Positions 6,104 to 6,797 of a stretch of DNA of 6,797 nt are shown in pieces. Position 1 is the stretch's first letter; every line of letters starts with the position of its first letter. The translations under genes and the position numbers were made by a program. The stretch comes from Candidatus Aminicenantota bacterium. Its GTDB lineage: Bacteria > Acidobacteriota > Aminicenantia > Aminicenantales > UBA8522. The notes under the pieces are model-generated. The model was not told where the DNA came from, did not search any database, and saw only the letters and a program-made list of their open reading frames with translations. The stretch is from the NCBI GenBank assembly GCA_003524335.1, contig DQHV01000334.1, positions 2,798-9,594 of the forward strand, written 5' to 3'.

Positions 6104-6797
6104 TTTTCTTCCCCTGGCTTTCCCCAAAGGTCCTGCAGGCAAACCAGCGAGGGTGCCGCTTTTTTCCTCATCTCGATGGCCTTGACGGCGGCGCTGGCCG
6201 AGGGAATGGTTGTGTAGCAGGGTACGCGGTAGCTGAAGGCTACCCGCCGGATCTTCTGGGCGTCGCTCAGTTCCCGTCCTCCGGCCGGGGTGTTGAAGAT
6301 CATCTTGACCTTGCCCCGGCTGATATCGTCGAGGATGTTCCTTCGCTCGATGTGGACCTTGCCGATGGTCTCCACCTGGAAACCGTGGCGCCGCATGTAC
6401 TGGGCCGTCCCCTCAGTGGCCAGGAAGCTGAACCCGAGCAGGTCAAGCTTCTCGATCAGGTTCAGGATCTTGGGCTTGTCCTCGTCCGGCACACTGACGA
6501 AGACTTCTCCCTCCCGGGGCAGGAAAAATCCCGCTCCTTCCTGGGACTTGAGGAAGGCGAGCGGAAACTCGCGGTCGATGCCTATGGACTCCCCGGTGGA
6601 ACGCATCTCCGGCCCCAAAACAGGATCGACCTCGAGGAACTTATCGAAAGAGAAGACCGCCTCCTTGACCGCATAGAGGTCGAACTTCCTCCGCGGCAGC
6701 TTGAGGTCTTTGAGCTTCTCTCCCATGATGAGCCGGGTCGCGACCTTGGCCAGGGGAATCCCGGTTGCTTTAGAGACGAAGGGCACCGTGCGCGAGG
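6100..6797 (-). CDS. carB: Carbamoyl-phosphate synthase large subunit, C-terminal part (5' end outside window)
   Basis: CarB makes carbamoyl phosphate from bicarbonate, ammonia (channelled from glutamine hydrolysed by CarA) and two ATP, for pyrimidine and arginine synthesis. Only the last ~232 residues are here. The frame is open to the right edge and enters as SRTVPFVSKATGIPLAKVA, a hallmark of the second ATP-grasp half. DPVLGPEMRSTGESIG follows, then from about residue 95 the MGS-like allosteric domain (FVSVPDEDK, LATEGTAQYM, IFNTPAGG, RRVAFSYRVPCYTT), where effectors such as UMP or IMP bind in characterised enzymes. The GTG at 6786 is an internal Val codon, not a start. The TGA stop overlaps the ATG of the aminopeptidase gene in ATGA. 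The gene appears intact as far as it can be seen. Confidence 0.96.
   Translation of the reverse strand, partial: SRTVPFVSKATGIPLAKVATRLIMGEKLKDLKLPRRKFDLYAVKEAVFSFDKFLEVDPVLGPEMRSTGESIGIDREFPLAFLKSQEGAGFFLPREGEVFVSVPDEDKPKILNLIEKLDLLGFSFLATEGTAQYMRRHGFQVETIGKVHIERRNILDDISRGKVKMIFNTPAGGRELSDAQKIRRVAFSYRVPCYTTIPSASAAVKAIEMRKKAAPSLVCLQDLWGKPGEEK
6111..6115 (-). promoter_or_regulatory. Ribosome binding site that fixes the aminopeptidase start
   Basis: AGGGG on the - strand lies inside the end of carB, seven bases before the ATG at 6103. With the ATGA stop/start overlap it supports translational coupling and argues against the 13-residue longer N-terminus that begins at 6142. Confidence 0.6.

Noticed and set aside
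6104..6142. A 13-residue longer N-terminus for the aminopeptidase.
   Set aside because: The extension lies entirely within the end of carB, has no better ribosome site, and the ATGA overlap with AGGGG upstream supports 6103.

Overview
The window is a GC-rich bacterial chromosomal segment, coding on both strands. It holds three units: a copper/heavy-metal handling cluster on the + strand (about 3-3012), a tRNA 2-thiouridylase gene on the + strand (3148-4242), and a carB / aminopeptidase P pair on the - strand (4322-6797), convergent with the 2-thiouridylase gene. A secreted metal-binding protein and what looks like the C-terminal tail of an outer-membrane barrel suggest a diderm (Gram-negative) bacterium. 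The gene set is compatible with lineages such as Acidobacteriota/Aminicenantes or the old deltaproteobacterial groups, but I cannot place it from sequence alone.

Layout. The copper P1B-ATPase (CopA type) is cut by the left edge. Its reading frame is open from base 3 and carries the end of one HMA domain plus a complete CASC-type HMA domain before the membrane/ATPase core. Eleven bases after its stop codon a strong Shine-Dalgarno leads into a 30-residue single-span membrane peptide. A near-consensus sigma70-type promoter then drives a secreted YHS-domain protein rich in Cys, Met and His. A plausible division of labour is that CopA pumps Cu(I) out of the cytoplasm, the YHS protein binds or buffers metal in the envelope, and the small peptide accompanies the pump. 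The chemistry of the pump is well supported; the partnership is inferred from proximity. No metal-responsive regulator is visible in the window.

A 111-bp spacer between the YHS stop codon and mnmA's inferred start contains, on the opposite strand, a short stop-bounded stretch that reads like the last strands of an outer-membrane beta-barrel protein. It is followed by a hairpin with a T-rich tail on that same strand, so it may be the relic of a deleted gene. mnmA follows as a single gene with both catalytic cysteines.

On the - strand the C-terminal part of carB (end of the second synthetase half plus the allosteric MGS-like domain) overlaps by ATGA the start of a three-domain, XPNPEP1-like Xaa-Pro aminopeptidase with all five metal ligands. 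The two are probably cotranscribed and translationally coupled.

Most of the window is ordinary metal homeostasis and housekeeping. The least explained items are the 30-residue peptide, the composite YHS protein and the barrel relic. I see no CRISPR array, tRNA, rRNA, insertion sequence or phage gene. No stretch longer than 300 bases lacks a gene.
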